From Gluconacetobacter dulcium (lineage in GTDB: Bacteria > Pseudomonadota > Alphaproteobacteria > Acetobacterales > Acetobacteraceae), in NCBI RefSeq assembly GCF_014174165.1, contig NZ_JABEQN010000019.1, positions 1-64,000 of the forward strand: a stretch of 64,000 nt of DNA. Direction: 5' to 3'. The notes below the pieces were generated by a model. That model made no database searches, was not told where the DNA came from, and saw nothing but the letters and a program-made list of their open reading frames with translations. Positions 43,988-53,574 of this stretch are shown here, piece after piece (within the stretch, counting starts at the first letter, position 1; the number at the start of each line of letters is the position of its first letter). The translations under genes were made by a program, and so were the position numbers.

Positions 43988-46195
43988 TCATTGTGCGGGA
44001 ATGCCTTCCGCGTTCTTCCGGGCATCAACCTCCCTCTGGTAGGTTTCGTTGGCGCGCTTCAGCAGGAACTGCCGGATATCCTCGATCTGCGTGGGCGACA
44101 TCGAGGAATCGAAGCGATCCATGCCGTAGGCCGTCAGCGCGCCGCGACCGACGACGTTATAGAACGCGTCCTGGTGGCGGATCGCGCCGGACCAGCGCAG
44201 ATCGGGCAGAACACCGCCGGCTTCGCCATTGTCGCCATGGCAGGCCGCGCAATAGGTCTGGAACTGGAAGTAGCCGTTATCCGTCCGCTTCTCGTCGAAT
44301 TCGGCGGGCGGCTTGACCGGCAGATAGCCCTTGTCGTTCTGCGGGGGCAGCTTGGCCTTGCCGTCGAGCGAGAAGGCGATGACGCGGGAATGGTTGACGG
44401 TCCATCCGCTGGTGCGCGCGATGCCGCCCAGGAAGAACGGATAGATGCCGCCCCAGCCCACTTCGACGGCGACATACTGCTTGCCGTTCGCCAGATAGGT
44501 GACCGGCGGTGCGATGATGCCGCTCTGTGCCGCGAAGGTGAACAGGTCGTTGCCGTTCGTGGCGTCGTAGGCGTGGAATTCGCCGTTCGCCAGGCCCTGG
44601 AACAGAAGGTCGCCGCCGGTGGCCACGATGCCGCCGTTCCACGGTCCCTTGTGATCGACGCGGAAGGCTTCCTGCTGCTTGATCGGATCCCAGGCCACGA
44701 TCCAGCCCTTCAGATCCTTGATGAAGGCGTCCTTGACGTCCTGCTTGTCGGGCAGGCCGACCTTGTTCATGTCCAGGCCGAGATTCCAGCTGTCCGGATG
44801 GGCCTTGAAGCCGCCGACCTGGTTGGAATACACGAACGGAACCTGCTGCGCCGGGATGTAGACCAGGCCGGTGCGCGGGCTGAAGGCCATCGCCGCGAAG
44901 TTATGACCGCCCAGGTCACCAGGGATGCCGTACCAGTCCTTGCCGGTGAGGGTCCACAGGGCTTCCGGATTATAGATCGGCCGGCCGGTCTTCGGGTCCA
45001 GGCCGCTGGCCCAGTTCACGTAGACATAGTTCTTGCCCGACAGGAACTCGCCGGTCTTGGCGTCTATGACGTAGAAGAAGCCGTTCTTGGGCGCATGCAC
45101 GATGACGTGGCGCATTTCGCCATTGATCGGCAGGTCGAGGGTCATGATCTGCTGGACCGAGGTGTAATCCCACTGGTCCATCGGCGTTTCCTGGAAGTGC
45201 CAGACATACTCGCCGGTATCGGGCTTGATCGCCACGATGCTGCCCAGGAAGAAATTGTCGCCCTTGCCGTCGGAGCGGAACTTGTAGTTCCACGGCGAGC
45301 CGTTGCCGACGCCCAGGTAGACCAGGTCGGTCACCGGGTCGTAGACGATCGAGTCCCACACGGTGCCGCCGCCGCCCTGCTTGGTCCAGGCGCCGGTGGG
45401 GCTCCAGGTCTGGTAAGCCTTGTTCATCAGCACGCTGTCGGACGCGGCGTGATCGGGCTTGTTCTCGGGATTCGGAACGGTGAAGAAGCGCCAGTCGAGC
45501 TTGCCGGTCTCGGCGTCGAAGGCCGAGACGAAGCCGCGGGCGCCGAACTCCGCGCCGCCATTGCCGATGATGACACGGCCGCGGGCGATGCGCGGCGCAC
45601 CGTCAACCGTATAGGAGCGCTGATGGCCCAGTGCGGCGTCGGTGGGGATGGTGTTGACGCTCCAGACCAGCTTGCCGGTCTTGGCATCCAGCGCGATCAG
45701 GCGGCCGTCGAACGTGCCGAAATAGACCTTGCCGTTCCAGTAGGCCGCGCCGCGATTGACGGTATCGCAGCAGCCCTTGTCGGCGATGTTGCCGGGCACC
45801 CGCGGATCGTACGCCCACAGCAGCTTGCCCGTGGCTGCATCGAGGGCCTTCATCTTGCTCCAGTTCGTCGTCGCGTACATGACGCCGTTGACGACGAGCG
45901 GTGTGCCTTCCTGGCCACGATTGGTGTCCAGATCGTAATACCAGGCCAGCTTCAGATTGCCGACATTGGAGCGGTTGATCTGGTCGAGCGGGCTATAGCG
46001 CTGCTCGGAATAGGTCCGGCCGTATGTCATCCAATCGCCAGGATGGTCATCGGCATGGATGATCGCCTCTCCTGTATCGTTTGCAACAGGGTCAGCCGCA
46101 ATGGCGGCATAGCCGCACAGTGTGACGGCGCATATCGTTCCGGCGGCAAGCGTTCCTCGCAGAGAACGTCCTTTCCGGAAAGCAGCTCGCATCAT
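43988..46195 (-). CDS. adhA: PQQ-dependent alcohol dehydrogenase, catalytic subunit
   Basis: Oxidises ethanol to acetaldehyde in the periplasm with PQQ and Ca2+. 735 residues: a signal sequence (ending CGYAAIAA), an eight-bladed propeller with repeated LDA-TGKL-W motifs, the vicinal cysteines in KGCCDTVNRG, GVGNGSPWN, and a C-terminal heme domain with CAACHG. The start at 46195 (or ATG 46192) follows a GAGGA ribosome site and gives the normal length; the frame stays open about 95 codons upstream but that part shows no similarity. A palindrome lies about 270 bp upstream. Confidence 0.97.
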   Translation of the reverse strand: MMRAAFRKGRSLRGTLAAGTICAVTLCGYAAIAADPVANDTGEAIIHADDHPGDWMTYGRTYSEQRYSPLDQINRSNVGNLKLAWYYDLDTNRGQEGTPLVVNGVMYATTNWSKMKALDAATGKLLWAYDPRVPGNIADKGCCDTVNRGAAYWNGKVYFGTFDGRLIALDAKTGKLVWSVNTIPTDAALGHQRSYTVDGAPRIARGRVIIGNGGAEFGARGFVSAFDAETGKLDWRFFTVPNPENKPDHAASDSVLMNKAYQTWSPTGAWTKQGGGGTVWDSIVYDPVTDLVYLGVGNGSPWNYKFRSDGKGDNFFLGSIVAIKPDTGEYVWHFQETPMDQWDYTSVQQIMTLDLPINGEMRHVIVHAPKNGFFYVIDAKTGEFLSGKNYVYVNWASGLDPKTGRPIYNPEALWTLTGKDWYGIPGDLGGHNFAAMAFSPRTGLVYIPAQQVPFVYSNQVGGFKAHPDSWNLGLDMNKVGLPDKQDVKDAFIKDLKGWIVAWDPIKQQEAFRVDHKGPWNGGIVATGGDLLFQGLANGEFHAYDATNGNDLFTFAAQSGIIAPPVTYLANGKQYVAVEVGWGGIYPFFLGGIARTSGWTVNHSRVIAFSLDGKAKLPPQNDKGYLPVKPPAEFDEKRTDNGYFQFQTYCAACHGDNGEAGGVLPDLRWSGAIRHQDAFYNVVGRGALTAYGMDRFDSSMSPTQIEDIRQFLLKRANETYQREVDARKNAEGIPAQ

Positions 46196-46567
46196 GTCCG
46201 ATGTCCTCGTGACAATAGAAAATATAACCCGACAGCCCCGGTCCTTGACCGGAAGGAAGCAGGCCCACGGCGACCATACTGGGGCTGTAAATTCAGTCTT
46301 CTGACGATTTTGTGTGCTCCGGGAGGCGTGCCCTGACACATCGGGATGTGATGGGGGGGCACGGAACCCGTGACGCAAGAGCATGTTGTCGCTCATCAGA
46401 CTGATTTTATGCCTTTTTTTTGCAGTCGGTCGGGGATGTATAATATATTTCCGGTCTCTGGGCGCAACATTAATATGCATTAATGTAATTAAATATATTC
46501 ATAATCCGGATGAAATTGGGTGTCGGGTTTTTGGCCGAACCGGAATTGAGGGCGGATGAGAATCCTG
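46196..46567. other. adhAB upstream region
   Basis: About 370 bp between thpR and the adhA start, with no gene. The distal part (46430-46510) is AT-rich and carries a perfect palindrome. This is the expected location of the adhAB promoter; no confident -35/-10 pair was assigned. Confidence 0.5.
46467..46486. promoter_or_regulatory. Palindrome ACATTAAT-ATGC-ATTAATGT upstream of adhAB
   Basis: A perfect 8-bp inverted repeat with a 4-bp spacer, about 270 bp upstream of the adhA start and inside AT-rich DNA. It is a candidate operator or activator site for the alcohol dehydrogenase operon. The regulator is unknown. Confidence 0.45.
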
Positions 46568-47110
46568 TCACCGGGCCAGATCGTACTCGGCCAGACTTTC
46601 ATAAACGGGCTCGTCCGGGCCGCGCAGCGATCGGAAAAGGGTCAGGCGCGGGACTTCGACGGGCGGAAGGGGCAGGGGGGACCAGCGGGCCAGCCAGGAA
46701 GCGAGCAGGTCGGGTGCCGGTGAGGTGATTGTGCCGATGGTGATGTGCGGCATGAAGCGCCTGCGTTCGATTTCCATGCCTGCCGAGCGGCGCAGAGCGG
46801 TATCGACCTTGCGGTGCAAATGGAGCAGGGGGTCGCTGCGTTCGATTCCGATCCAGAGGGTTTGCCGGCCGTCATCCCGCTGGAAGACGCCCGGCGCTTC
46901 CGGCTGCAGGATGATGCTCGGAGCGCGGATGGCCGAGAGGGCCATGTCGATCTCATCGAGCCGGTCACGGCCGGAGACTTCGCCGAGAAAGCGAAGCGTG
47001 ACGTGACAGGTGGCGGGATCGACCCATCGGACACCGGCCAGGCTGCCGCGCATGGCCGCGATGGCGTCACTGAGGGGGGAACCGACACCGAGGGCGATGA
47101 AAAGTCTCAC
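46568..47110 (-). CDS. thpR: RNA 2',3'-cyclic phosphodiesterase
   Basis: A 180-residue 2H-phosphoesterase. The two H-x-T/I-x motifs are HVTLRFLGE and HITIGTI, with the N-terminal MRLFIALGV typical of ThpR/LigT. It opens 2',3'-cyclic phosphates of RNA and can ligate tRNA halves in vitro in the family; the cellular role is unclear. It lies upstream of adhA on the same strand but is separated by a long regulatory gap. Confidence 0.9.
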   Translation of the reverse strand: MRLFIALGVGSPLSDAIAAMRGSLAGVRWVDPATCHVTLRFLGEVSGRDRLDEIDMALSAIRAPSIILQPEAPGVFQRDDGRQTLWIGIERSDPLLHLHRKVDTALRRSAGMEIERRRFMPHITIGTITSPAPDLLASWLARWSPLPLPPVEVPRLTLFRSLRGPDEPVYESLAEYDLAR

Positions 47111-47306
47111 GGTCGTGCTTCCTGGCGTGGGGAAGGCTTTGGTGCTTCCTTCCGTTGCCTTATGATATGGGCCGTCTGATGTCGGGTGAGCCTATCTTGC
47201 GGAAAAGTCATCCGGAAACGAGACGATTTTCCTTGAAATGTCGTCGGCTTCTCCCACATCACAGCTACAGTTGTGTCCGGAATTGCCCGGACGAAGGAAG
47301 GATGTC

Positions 47307-48089
47307 ATGGCTTTCAGCCCGGATTTTCGAACAATGTCCCGACCCGCAGGCACCGGGGTCGGCGCTGGAGTCATCGACCAGGGGCTGCGTGCCTATATGC
47401 TCCGGGTCTATAACTGGATGGCGTCAGGGCTGGTGCTGACCGGGCTTGTGGCCTACCTGGTCGCCAACACGAGTCTGCGGGGCGCGTTCTTTGCCGAAAT
47501 GCTGATGCCCAACGGTGGCGTGGCCGTGCGGCCGACCGGGCTGGGCATGCTGGCGATGTTCGCGCCGCTGGGCTTTGTCCTGGTCATGTCGCTGGGGGTG
47601 AACCGGCTGTCGCGGCAGGCGGTGCAGATGCTGTTCTGGCTGTTCTGCGGCGTCATGGGCGCCAGCCTGTCCAGCATTCTCCTGACCTTCACCGGCGTTT
47701 CGGTGGTGCGCGTGTTCTTCGTCACGGCCGGCACGTTCTCGGCCATGTCGATCTGGGGGTATGTGACCCGTACCGACCTGACGCGCTTCGGCTCGTTCCT
47801 GATCATGGGCCTGTTCGGGCTGGTGATCGCGGGGGTGGTCAATCTGTTCCTGCACAGCCCGATGGTCTATATGCTCTACAGTGTCGTCGGCGTGTTCATC
47901 TTTATCGGCCTGACCGCGTTCGACACGCAGCGGATCAAGATGACGTATCAGCAGTTCGCCTATTATGACGGGCCGGACGGTGCGGCCAAGCGGGCGGTCT
48001 ACGATGCCTTGTCGCTGTATCTGAACTTCATCAACCTCTTTCAATTCCTCTTGCAGTTCATGGGTGTGCGTAACAACCAGAACAATTGA
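47307..48089 (+). CDS. Bax inhibitor-1/YccA family membrane protein
   Basis: A 260-residue inner-membrane protein with seven predicted helices. YMLRVYNWMASGLVLTGLVAYLV, LFWLFCGVMGASLSS and the C-terminal GLTAFDTQRIKMTYQQ, SLYLNFINLFQFLLQFMG are characteristic. Family members act as ion channels or protease modulators (E. coli YccA inhibits FtsH). The ATG at 47307 follows an AAGGAAGGA ribosome site; upstream in-frame extension is not conserved. A strong terminator follows. Confidence 0.92.
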   Translation: MAFSPDFRTMSRPAGTGVGAGVIDQGLRAYMLRVYNWMASGLVLTGLVAYLVANTSLRGAFFAEMLMPNGGVAVRPTGLGMLAMFAPLGFVLVMSLGVNRLSRQAVQMLFWLFCGVMGASLSSILLTFTGVSVVRVFFVTAGTFSAMSIWGYVTRTDLTRFGSFLIMGLFGLVIAGVVNLFLHSPMVYMLYSVVGVFIFIGLTAFDTQRIKMTYQQFAYYDGPDGAAKRAVYDALSLYLNFINLFQFLLQFMGVRNNQNN

Positions 48090-48129
48090 GGTCACGCGAA
48101 TCGTTTCCGGCTCGCGCATGACAATCAGG

Positions 48130-48157
48130 GCCCCGCCGAAAGGCGGGGCTTTTTTTT
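48130..48157 (+). terminator. Intrinsic terminator after the Bax inhibitor-1 gene
   Basis: GCCCCGCC-GAAA-GGCGGGGC followed by eight T residues: an 8-bp GC stem with a stable tetraloop. Confidence 0.92.
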
Positions 48158-48747
48158 ATCCCTCGCCGATCGACGCCGAAAAATCAGGCGGGTGGTGATA
48201 TGGAGTATAAAATTTCGTCCAAAATAAGACTTATTCTTCTCGGGAAAGAGTGAGATGACGCGGATGTGATGTTGGGCATCTTATTCTATCCAATTGAAAT
48301 AAAACAAATTATTGCTGTCGTCTCGGCTTGTTCGAAATAATCTGAAACATTCTGTGAAGGCTTGCTTGTGGGGTCCTTCCGGTCGGATAAGGCGGTAAGA
48401 GAACTATGGACGAAAGGATAGCTGCGCAGACAGGACGCTCGAGGCACGCGGCGGCACATGAGGCCCGGTCTGGTTCGGTGGGATGGAAAATACGTATGAC
48501 CATTCCGATCCTTGATCAGGATCAAGGCCAGGAAGCCGACGAAAACTCATGACGGGATCGATCCGGCGAAGGCCTCCTATTCCAAGAGGGAGGTAGACGG
48601 CGGTTGGATATCAACGGATGTAACAGACGGCGAGAGACCCACATCGGGATTCGCGGCAGACGTGAAGCATGGCCGTTGTTGCTTTGGGGGCCCGTGAACG
48701 AAGCGAGCATATGAGCAAGGGTGATGTCGAAACCAACGAGGCGTGAG
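48158..48747. other. Regulatory region upstream of cyoABCD
   Basis: About 590 bp without a convincing gene; short frames in it lack similarity and ribosome sites. The first part (48170-48360) is relatively AT-rich. It contains the FNR/ANR-type box at 48512-48525. The promoter of the oxidase operon must lie here. Confidence 0.5.
48512..48525. promoter_or_regulatory. FNR/ANR-type box upstream of cyoABCD
   Basis: TTGATCAGGATCAA is a perfect match to the FNR/ANR consensus TTGAT-N4-ATCAA, embedded in a wider CTTGATCAGGATCAAG dyad. It lies about 220 bp upstream of cyoA. An oxygen-sensing FNR-family regulator (known in acetic acid bacteria as FnrG) may bind here. Whether it activates or represses depends on the unmapped promoter. 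Confidence 0.7.
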
Positions 48748-49671
48748 ATGAAGAAAAAAATCTTGCCAAGATTATCGAGTTTATTGTGTTTGTCCTCAGC
48801 GTTCCTCTTGGCGGGATGTGACTGGGCACTGTTCGATCCGAAGGGTACTGTCGGTGCCCAGGAGAAGAGCCTGATCCTGACCTCGACCTATGCGATGCTG
48901 CTTGTGGTCGTGCCGGTCATCGTTCTGACGCTGCTGTTCGCATGGCAGTATCGTCACTCGAACACGAGTGCCGAATACCTGCCGAAATGGTCGCATTCGA
49001 ACAAGATCGAAGTGGTGATCTGGGTCGTTCCGTCCCTGATCATTCTCTTCCTGGCAGTGCTGACCTACCAGACCTGTCATTCTCTGGACCCCTACCGTCC
49101 GCTTGAAGAAGAAGCCAACGTGAAGCCGATTCACGTCGAGGTTGTCGCGCTGGACTGGAAGTGGCTGTTCATCTACCCCGACGAGGGGATCGCGACCGTC
49201 AACCAGATGGCCTTCCCGGTGAATACGCCGGTTGACTTCCGGATCACGTCCGACGCGGTGATGAACTCGTTCTTCATTCCGCAGCTTGGCTCGCAGATCT
49301 ACGCGATGGCCGGCATGCAGACCCAGTTGCACCTGGTGGCCAATACGGCCGGCAACTACCTGGGCGAGTCCGCGAATTTCAGCGGCCGGGGCTTCTCGGA
49401 CATGCGCTTCCGCGCGCTGGCGATGAGCAACGACGATTACGCAGCCTGGGTCCAGAAGGTGAAGGCGGCGTCCGAGCAACTCGACAACTCGAACTATTCC
49501 AAGCTGGCCGCGCCCAGCGAGGCGAATCCGGTCGAGTATTTCTCGCATGCCGAACCTGGCCTGTTCGACCAGATCGTGGCCAAGTACAACAATGGCATGG
49601 TCATGGATAAGAGCACGGGCAAGATGTTGCATGTGCAGTCCGCGATGTCCGACATGAATATGAAGGAATAG
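48748..49671 (+). CDS. cyoA: Ubiquinol oxidase (bo3-type) subunit II
   Basis: Quinol-binding subunit of the terminal oxidase. 307 residues from ATG 48748, with a lipoprotein signal (lipobox LLAGC), two membrane helices ([43 protein letters not shown]), then a cupredoxin-like periplasmic domain lacking the CuA ligands, as in quinol oxidases. The [18 protein letters not shown] segment is typical of subunit II. An upstream in-frame ATG at 48724 is an alternative; 48748 is preferred for the GAGG ribosome site and short signal peptide. First gene of cyoABCD. Confidence 0.94.
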   Translation: MKKKILPRLSSLLCLSSAFLLAGCDWALFDPKGTVGAQEKSLILTSTYAMLLVVVPVIVLTLLFAWQYRHSNTSAEYLPKWSHSNKIEVVIWVVPSLIILFLAVLTYQTCHSLDPYRPLEEEANVKPIHVEVVALDWKWLFIYPDEGIATVNQMAFPVNTPVDFRITSDAVMNSFFIPQLGSQIYAMAGMQTQLHLVANTAGNYLGESANFSGRGFSDMRFRALAMSNDDYAAWVQKVKAASEQLDNSNYSKLAAPSEANPVEYFSHAEPGLFDQIVAKYNNGMVMDKSTGKMLHVQSAMSDMNMKE

Positions 49672-49676
49672 GACCG

Positions 49677-51671
49677 ATGTTAGGAAAATTAAGCTGGTCG
49701 GATATTCCGATCGATGTGCCTATCCTTGTCGGCACCTTTGCCGGTGCGGCGATCGCCGGTCTGGCGGTGCTTGGGCTCATCACCTATTACGGCAAGTGGG
49801 GCTATCTCTGGAAAGAGTGGTTCACTTCGGTAGACCACAAGCGTCTGGGCGTGATGTATATCGTCCTGGCCCTGGTCGCCCTGTTCCGTGGCTTCGCGGA
49901 CGCCATCATGATGCGCTCGCAGCTCGCGCTGGCTTATGCCGGCAACCCGGGCTACCTGCCGCCGCATCACTACGACCAGATCTTCTCGGCCCACGGCACC
50001 ATCATGATCTTCTTCATGGCGATGGCGTTCATGACCGGGCTGATGAACGTGATCGTGCCGCTGCAGATCGGCGCGCGCGACGTGGCCTTCCCCTTCCTGA
50101 ACTCGCTCAGCTTCTGGATGACGACCATCAGCTTCGTGCTGATCAACGTGTCGCTGTTCATCGGTGAGTTCTCGCAGTGCGGCTGGCTGGCGTATCCGCC
50201 TCTGTCCGAGCAGCAGTTCAGCCCTGGGGTCGGTGTCGACTACTATATCTGGGCGGTTCAGCTTTCGGGTGTCGGCACCCTGCTGACCGGTGTGAACTTC
50301 TTCACCACCATCGTGAAGATGCGCGCTCCGGGCATGACCTTCATGAAGATGCCGGTGTTCACCTGGACCATCTTCTGCACCAGCGTGCTGATCATGCTTT
50401 CCTTCCCGATCCTGACCGTGGCCCTGGGCCTGCTGGGTCTGGACCGTTACCTGGGCATGCACTTCTTCACCAACGATGGTGGCGGCAACCAGATGCTCTA
50501 TCTGAGCGTGATCTGGGGCTGGGGACATCCGGAAGTTTACATCCTGGTTCTGCCCGCGTTCGGTGCGTTCTCGGAAATCACGCAGACCTTCTCGCGCAAG
50601 CCGCTGTTCGGCTACAACACCATGGTCTATGCGACCTGCTCGATCATGGTCCTGTCGATGGTCGTGTGGCTGCATCACTTCTTCACCATGGGTGCCGGCG
50701 CCAACGTCAATACGTTCTTCGGCATCATGACGATGATCATCGCCATTCCGACGGGCGTGAAGATCTTCAACTGGCTGTTCACCATGTATAAGGGCCGCGT
50801 CGAGTTTCACGCGACCATGTACTGGGTGATCGGCTTCATGATCACCTTCACCATCGGTGGCATGACCGGCGTCATGCTGGCCATTCCGGCCGCCGACTTC
50901 GTGCTGCATAACTCGCTGTTCGTTATCGCCCACTTCCACAACGTCATCATCGGCGGTGTGTATTTCGGCTATGTCGCGGCGATGAACTTCTGGTTCCCGA
51001 AGGCTTTCGGCTTCAAGCTGAACGAAGCCTGGGGCAAGCGGGCGTTCTGGCTGTGGTTCGTTGGCTTCTACTTCGCGTTCATGCCGCTCTATGTCCTGGG
51101 CTTCGAAGGCATGACCCGTCGTATGAACCACTACGACAACCCCGAGTGGTATCCGTGGCTGCTGGTTGCCGAAGCCGGCGCCGTGATGATCGCCCTGGGC
51201 ATCGTCTGCCAGCTGACGCAGCTCTATGTCTCGATCCGTGACCGCAACCTGGCCGAAAACCGCGATCTGACGGGTGATCCGTGGAACGCGCGCACGCTGG
51301 AATGGTCGACCTCCTCGCCCCCGCCGTTCTACAACTTCGCGGTTGTTCCTGCGGTGCATGACCTGGATGCGTTCGCCCATGACAAGGAAGCCGGCATCGA
51401 CACCCGTGCCGCCGGTTCGAACTACCAGCCGATCCATATGCCGAAGAATACGGCTGCCGGCTTCTTCGTCGGCATGTTCAGCCTGATCCTCGGCTTTGCC
51501 GCGGTCTGGTGGATCTGGTGGCTGGCGGCGGTCGGCCTGATCGGTGTCATCGCGACCGTGATCGCGCGGAGCAGCAACAACGATGTCGACTACTATGTGC
51601 CGGCGTCCGAGGTTGCCCGTATCGAGAACGAGCATACCCGTAACCTTCTGGCAGCACAGGCGGCGGAATAA
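49677..51671 (+). CDS. cyoB: Ubiquinol oxidase subunit I
   Basis: The catalytic subunit with heme b, the binuclear heme o3/CuB centre and proton channels. 664 residues with about 14-15 membrane helices. [14 protein letters not shown] contains the CuB His and the cross-linked His-Tyr; WLHHFFTMG holds the further CuB histidines; HFHNVIIGG supplies heme ligands. [11 protein letters not shown] is the first heme ligand region. It starts six bases after cyoA. In acetic acid bacteria this enzyme is the main terminal oxidase during ethanol oxidation. Confidence 0.97.
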   Translation: MLGKLSWSDIPIDVPILVGTFAGAAIAGLAVLGLITYYGKWGYLWKEWFTSVDHKRLGVMYIVLALVALFRGFADAIMMRSQLALAYAGNPGYLPPHHYDQIFSAHGTIMIFFMAMAFMTGLMNVIVPLQIGARDVAFPFLNSLSFWMTTISFVLINVSLFIGEFSQCGWLAYPPLSEQQFSPGVGVDYYIWAVQLSGVGTLLTGVNFFTTIVKMRAPGMTFMKMPVFTWTIFCTSVLIMLSFPILTVALGLLGLDRYLGMHFFTNDGGGNQMLYLSVIWGWGHPEVYILVLPAFGAFSEITQTFSRKPLFGYNTMVYATCSIMVLSMVVWLHHFFTMGAGANVNTFFGIMTMIIAIPTGVKIFNWLFTMYKGRVEFHATMYWVIGFMITFTIGGMTGVMLAIPAADFVLHNSLFVIAHFHNVIIGGVYFGYVAAMNFWFPKAFGFKLNEAWGKRAFWLWFVGFYFAFMPLYVLGFEGMTRRMNHYDNPEWYPWLLVAEAGAVMIALGIVCQLTQLYVSIRDRNLAENRDLTGDPWNARTLEWSTSSPPPFYNFAVVPAVHDLDAFAHDKEAGIDTRAAGSNYQPIHMPKNTAAGFFVGMFSLILGFAAVWWIWWLAAVGLIGVIATVIARSSNNDVDYYVPASEVARIENEHTRNLLAAQAAE

Positions 51672-52276
51672 TGGCGCACGATATGACTGCTGATGCGGCC
51701 CACGCCCACGACGAGCACCACGAATCTCCCGTGGTGTTCGGGTTCTGGCTGTATCTGATGACCGACTGCATCATCTTCGGAACGCTGTTCGCGGTGTTCT
51801 CGGTGCTGCGGACCCAGTTTGCCGGTGGTCCCACCGGCAAGGACGTCTTCGAACTGGGCGGGGTCGGGATCGAGACGGCGATCCTGCTGCTCAGCTCGAT
51901 CACCTACGGCTTCGGCATGATCTGCGCGCACCAGAACAAGGTGGGCGCACTGCGGGGCTGGCTCGGGATTACCTTCCTCCTGGGCCTGGGCTTCCTGTTC
52001 ATGGAAATCCGTGAGTTCTCGCACATGGTTGCGGAAGGCAACGGACCGGATCGCAGTGCGTTCCTGTCGGCCTTCTTCACCCTGGTCGGGACCCACGGGC
52101 TGCACGTGACCTGCGGCCTGCTGTGGATGGCGGTTCTGATTGTTCAGACGGGCGGCCAGACCGTTCTGTCCGAGCGGATGACGAACAAGCTGACCTGCCT
52201 CAGCCTGTTCTGGCACTTTCTGGACATCGTCTGGATCTGTGTCTTCACCTTTGTCTATCTGATGAGTGTGATCTGA
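51671..52276 (+). CDS. cyoC: Ubiquinol oxidase subunit III
   Basis: A 201-residue subunit with five membrane helices. FGFWLYLMTDCIIFGTLFA, LFMEIREF and the GTHGLHVTCGLLW segment are conserved in subunit III. The His-rich N-terminus (DAAHAHDEHHES) is also usual. The ATG overlaps the cyoB stop by one base (TAATG), and its own stop overlaps cyoD. Confidence 0.96.
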   Translation: MAHDMTADAAHAHDEHHESPVVFGFWLYLMTDCIIFGTLFAVFSVLRTQFAGGPTGKDVFELGGVGIETAILLLSSITYGFGMICAHQNKVGALRGWLGITFLLGLGFLFMEIREFSHMVAEGNGPDRSAFLSAFFTLVGTHGLHVTCGLLWMAVLIVQTGGQTVLSERMTNKLTCLSLFWHFLDIVWICVFTFVYLMSVI

Positions 52277-52614
52277 TGGCTGACGCGCACGCGCATACGG
52301 ACCATTCGGGAGCGAGCCACGGGAGCGTAGGGTCTTACCTTACCGGGTTCGTTATCTCTGTCCTGCTGACGGTCGCGGCTTTCGGCATCGTGATGGCTCA
52401 CAGCTTCTCGCCCTCCGGGACGATTGCTGCCATTGCGATCCTGGCTGCCGTGCAAGTTGTGGTTCATCTGGTGTTCTTCCTCCATATGAACACGTCGTCG
52501 GAACAGCGTTGGAACGTGATGGCGTTTGCCTTCACGGTTCTGACGGTCTTCGTTCTGGTTGTCGGCACGCTGTTCATCATGCATGACACCTCGATCAACA
52601 TGATGTCGCGCTGA
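52276..52614 (+). CDS. cyoD: Ubiquinol oxidase subunit IV
   Basis: A 112-residue small subunit with three membrane helices (SYLTGFVISVLLTVAAFGIVM; AIAILAAVQVVVHLVFFLHM; FTVLTVFVLVVGTLFIM) and a His-rich N-terminus, the standard CyoD pattern. It assists assembly of the CuB site. Start overlaps the cyoC stop (TGATG). Last gene of the operon, followed by hairpins. Confidence 0.95.
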   Translation: MADAHAHTDHSGASHGSVGSYLTGFVISVLLTVAAFGIVMAHSFSPSGTIAAIAILAAVQVVVHLVFFLHMNTSSEQRWNVMAFAFTVLTVFVLVVGTLFIMHDTSINMMSR

Positions 52615-52625
52615 TATCCGCCTGT

Positions 52626-52647
52626 CCGGGTGCCGCGAGGCACCCGG
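52626..52647 (+). terminator. Hairpin directly after cyoD
   Basis: CCGGGTGCC-GCGA-GGCACCCGG, a perfect 9-bp stem 12 bp after the cyoD stop. No T-run follows; it probably stabilises the 3' end or acts with the longer palindrome that follows. Confidence 0.6.
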
Positions 52648-52660
52648 ATTGGATGGATGC

Positions 52661-52712
52661 CAGACATGAAAAAGGCCGGTGAGGGAAACCTCACCGGCCT
52701 TTTTCATGTCTG
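52661..52712. terminator. Long bidirectional terminator between cyoD and fdxA
   Basis: A perfect 24-bp inverted repeat with a GAAA loop (stem CAGACATGAAAAAGGCCGG…, positions 52661-52684 and 52689-52712). GC-rich core with A-run on one side and T-run on the other makes it work in both directions, for cyoABCD and the convergent fdxA. Confidence 0.93.
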
Positions 52713-52750
52713 GGTCGAAAGCGGCGGGTTGCCGCTCCGATCTTGTGGCG

Positions 52751-53083
52751 TCAGTCCTTGTGCGGTTCCGGCGACAGGAGATCTTTCTTGCCGGGCTCGT
52801 CCTTCCATTCCTCGGCATCGGCGGGCGCGGTGCCTTTGCGGGTGATGTTGGGCCATTTGGTGGAATAGCTGGCATTGATCTCGGCCCAGGCGGCGGCGCG
52901 GTCGTCGCTGTCGGGGACGATGGCTTCGGCCGGGCATTCCGGCTCGCACACGCCGCAATCGATGCATTCGTCGGGGTTGATGACCAGGAAGTTTTCACCG
53001 GCATAGAAGCAATCGACCGGGCACACCTCGACACAGTCCATGAACTTGCAGCGGATGCAGTTTTCGGTGACCACGTAGGTCAT
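52751..53083 (-). CDS. fdxA: Ferredoxin FdxA (7Fe type)
   Basis: A 110-residue electron carrier. Cysteines [17 protein letters not shown] near the N-terminus hold the 3Fe-4S cluster (with its distinctive extra Cys), and [12 protein letters not shown] holds the 4Fe-4S cluster. Length and sequence match alphaproteobacterial FdxA. It is the last gene of the minus-strand SUV3-helicase/S4/fdxA group, separated by 173 bp from the S4 gene, and ends at the shared terminator. Confidence 0.95.
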   Translation of the reverse strand: MTYVVTENCIRCKFMDCVEVCPVDCFYAGENFLVINPDECIDCGVCEPECPAEAIVPDSDDRAAAWAEINASYSTKWPNITRKGTAPADAEEWKDEPGKKDLLSPEPHKD

Positions 53084-53256
53084 CGTTCATCTCCGATTAT
53101 CTATAGCTGCGATAACGTCGTGACGACGACATCATCAGCCTTGGGCCTGCGAGGCGCCGCCAACGGGCTCCCCACCTATGATGCGGGCTGGTATGAAAGT
53201 CTTTTGAAGCCATGGCAAGTCAAAGACGCCATGCCGCCATGTCGGGATGCTGGCGC

Positions 53257-53574
53257 TTACTCCGCGGGCGACAGGGCGCGTTCGGGCACGACCTCGTAGA
53301 GCAGGCGTGCGACGGGGGCCGATCCGCGCCGCTGGGCCAGTGCCACGATGCGCAGCACCATCACGCCGTCACCGGTCGGCGGCGGCAGGGTCAGGACATC
53401 TCCGGGGCGTACCAGCGCATGGGCCTTTTCGGTGCGCTGCCGGTTGATGCGCACCAGGCCGGCCTGGGCGATGCGGGCGCAGTCGGCCCGGCTGCGGGCG
53501 AAGCGCGCGCACCATAGCCAGCTATCGAGCCGCTGGGTCGCGGCGTCTTCGGGCGCGGAGCGTTCGCGGCTCAT
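53257..53574 (-). CDS. S4-domain RNA-binding protein (Hsp15-like)
   Basis: A 105-residue protein with an S4 domain (QRLDSWLWCARFARSRADCARIAQAGLVRINRQR…VRPGDVLTL). Hsp15 recycles stalled 50S subunits in E. coli; this protein probably has a related ribosome-linked role. The ATG overlaps the helicase stop codon by four bases, so the two are coupled. Confidence 0.88.
   Translation of the reverse strand: MSRERSAPEDAATQRLDSWLWCARFARSRADCARIAQAGLVRINRQRTEKAHALVRPGDVLTLPPPTGDGVMVLRIVALAQRRGSAPVARLLYEVVPERALSPAE

Noticed and set aside
42533..46195. A third alcohol dehydrogenase subunit next to adhAB
   Set aside because: No small subunit gene is found on either side; adhB ends in a terminator and adhA is preceded by a control region and thpR.
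43991..46336. Very long plus-strand open frame antisense to adhA
   Set aside because: High GC and codon bias produce open frames opposite strong genes. No recognisable domain, and adhA on the other strand is unmistakable.
48286..48710. Several short frames upstream of cyoA
   Set aside because: No ribosome site or similarity; the region is better explained as regulatory DNA with an FNR box.
49689..51635. Long minus-strand open frame antisense to cyoB
   Set aside because: His/Asp/Arg-rich translation with no domain; typical shadow of a highly biased membrane-protein gene.
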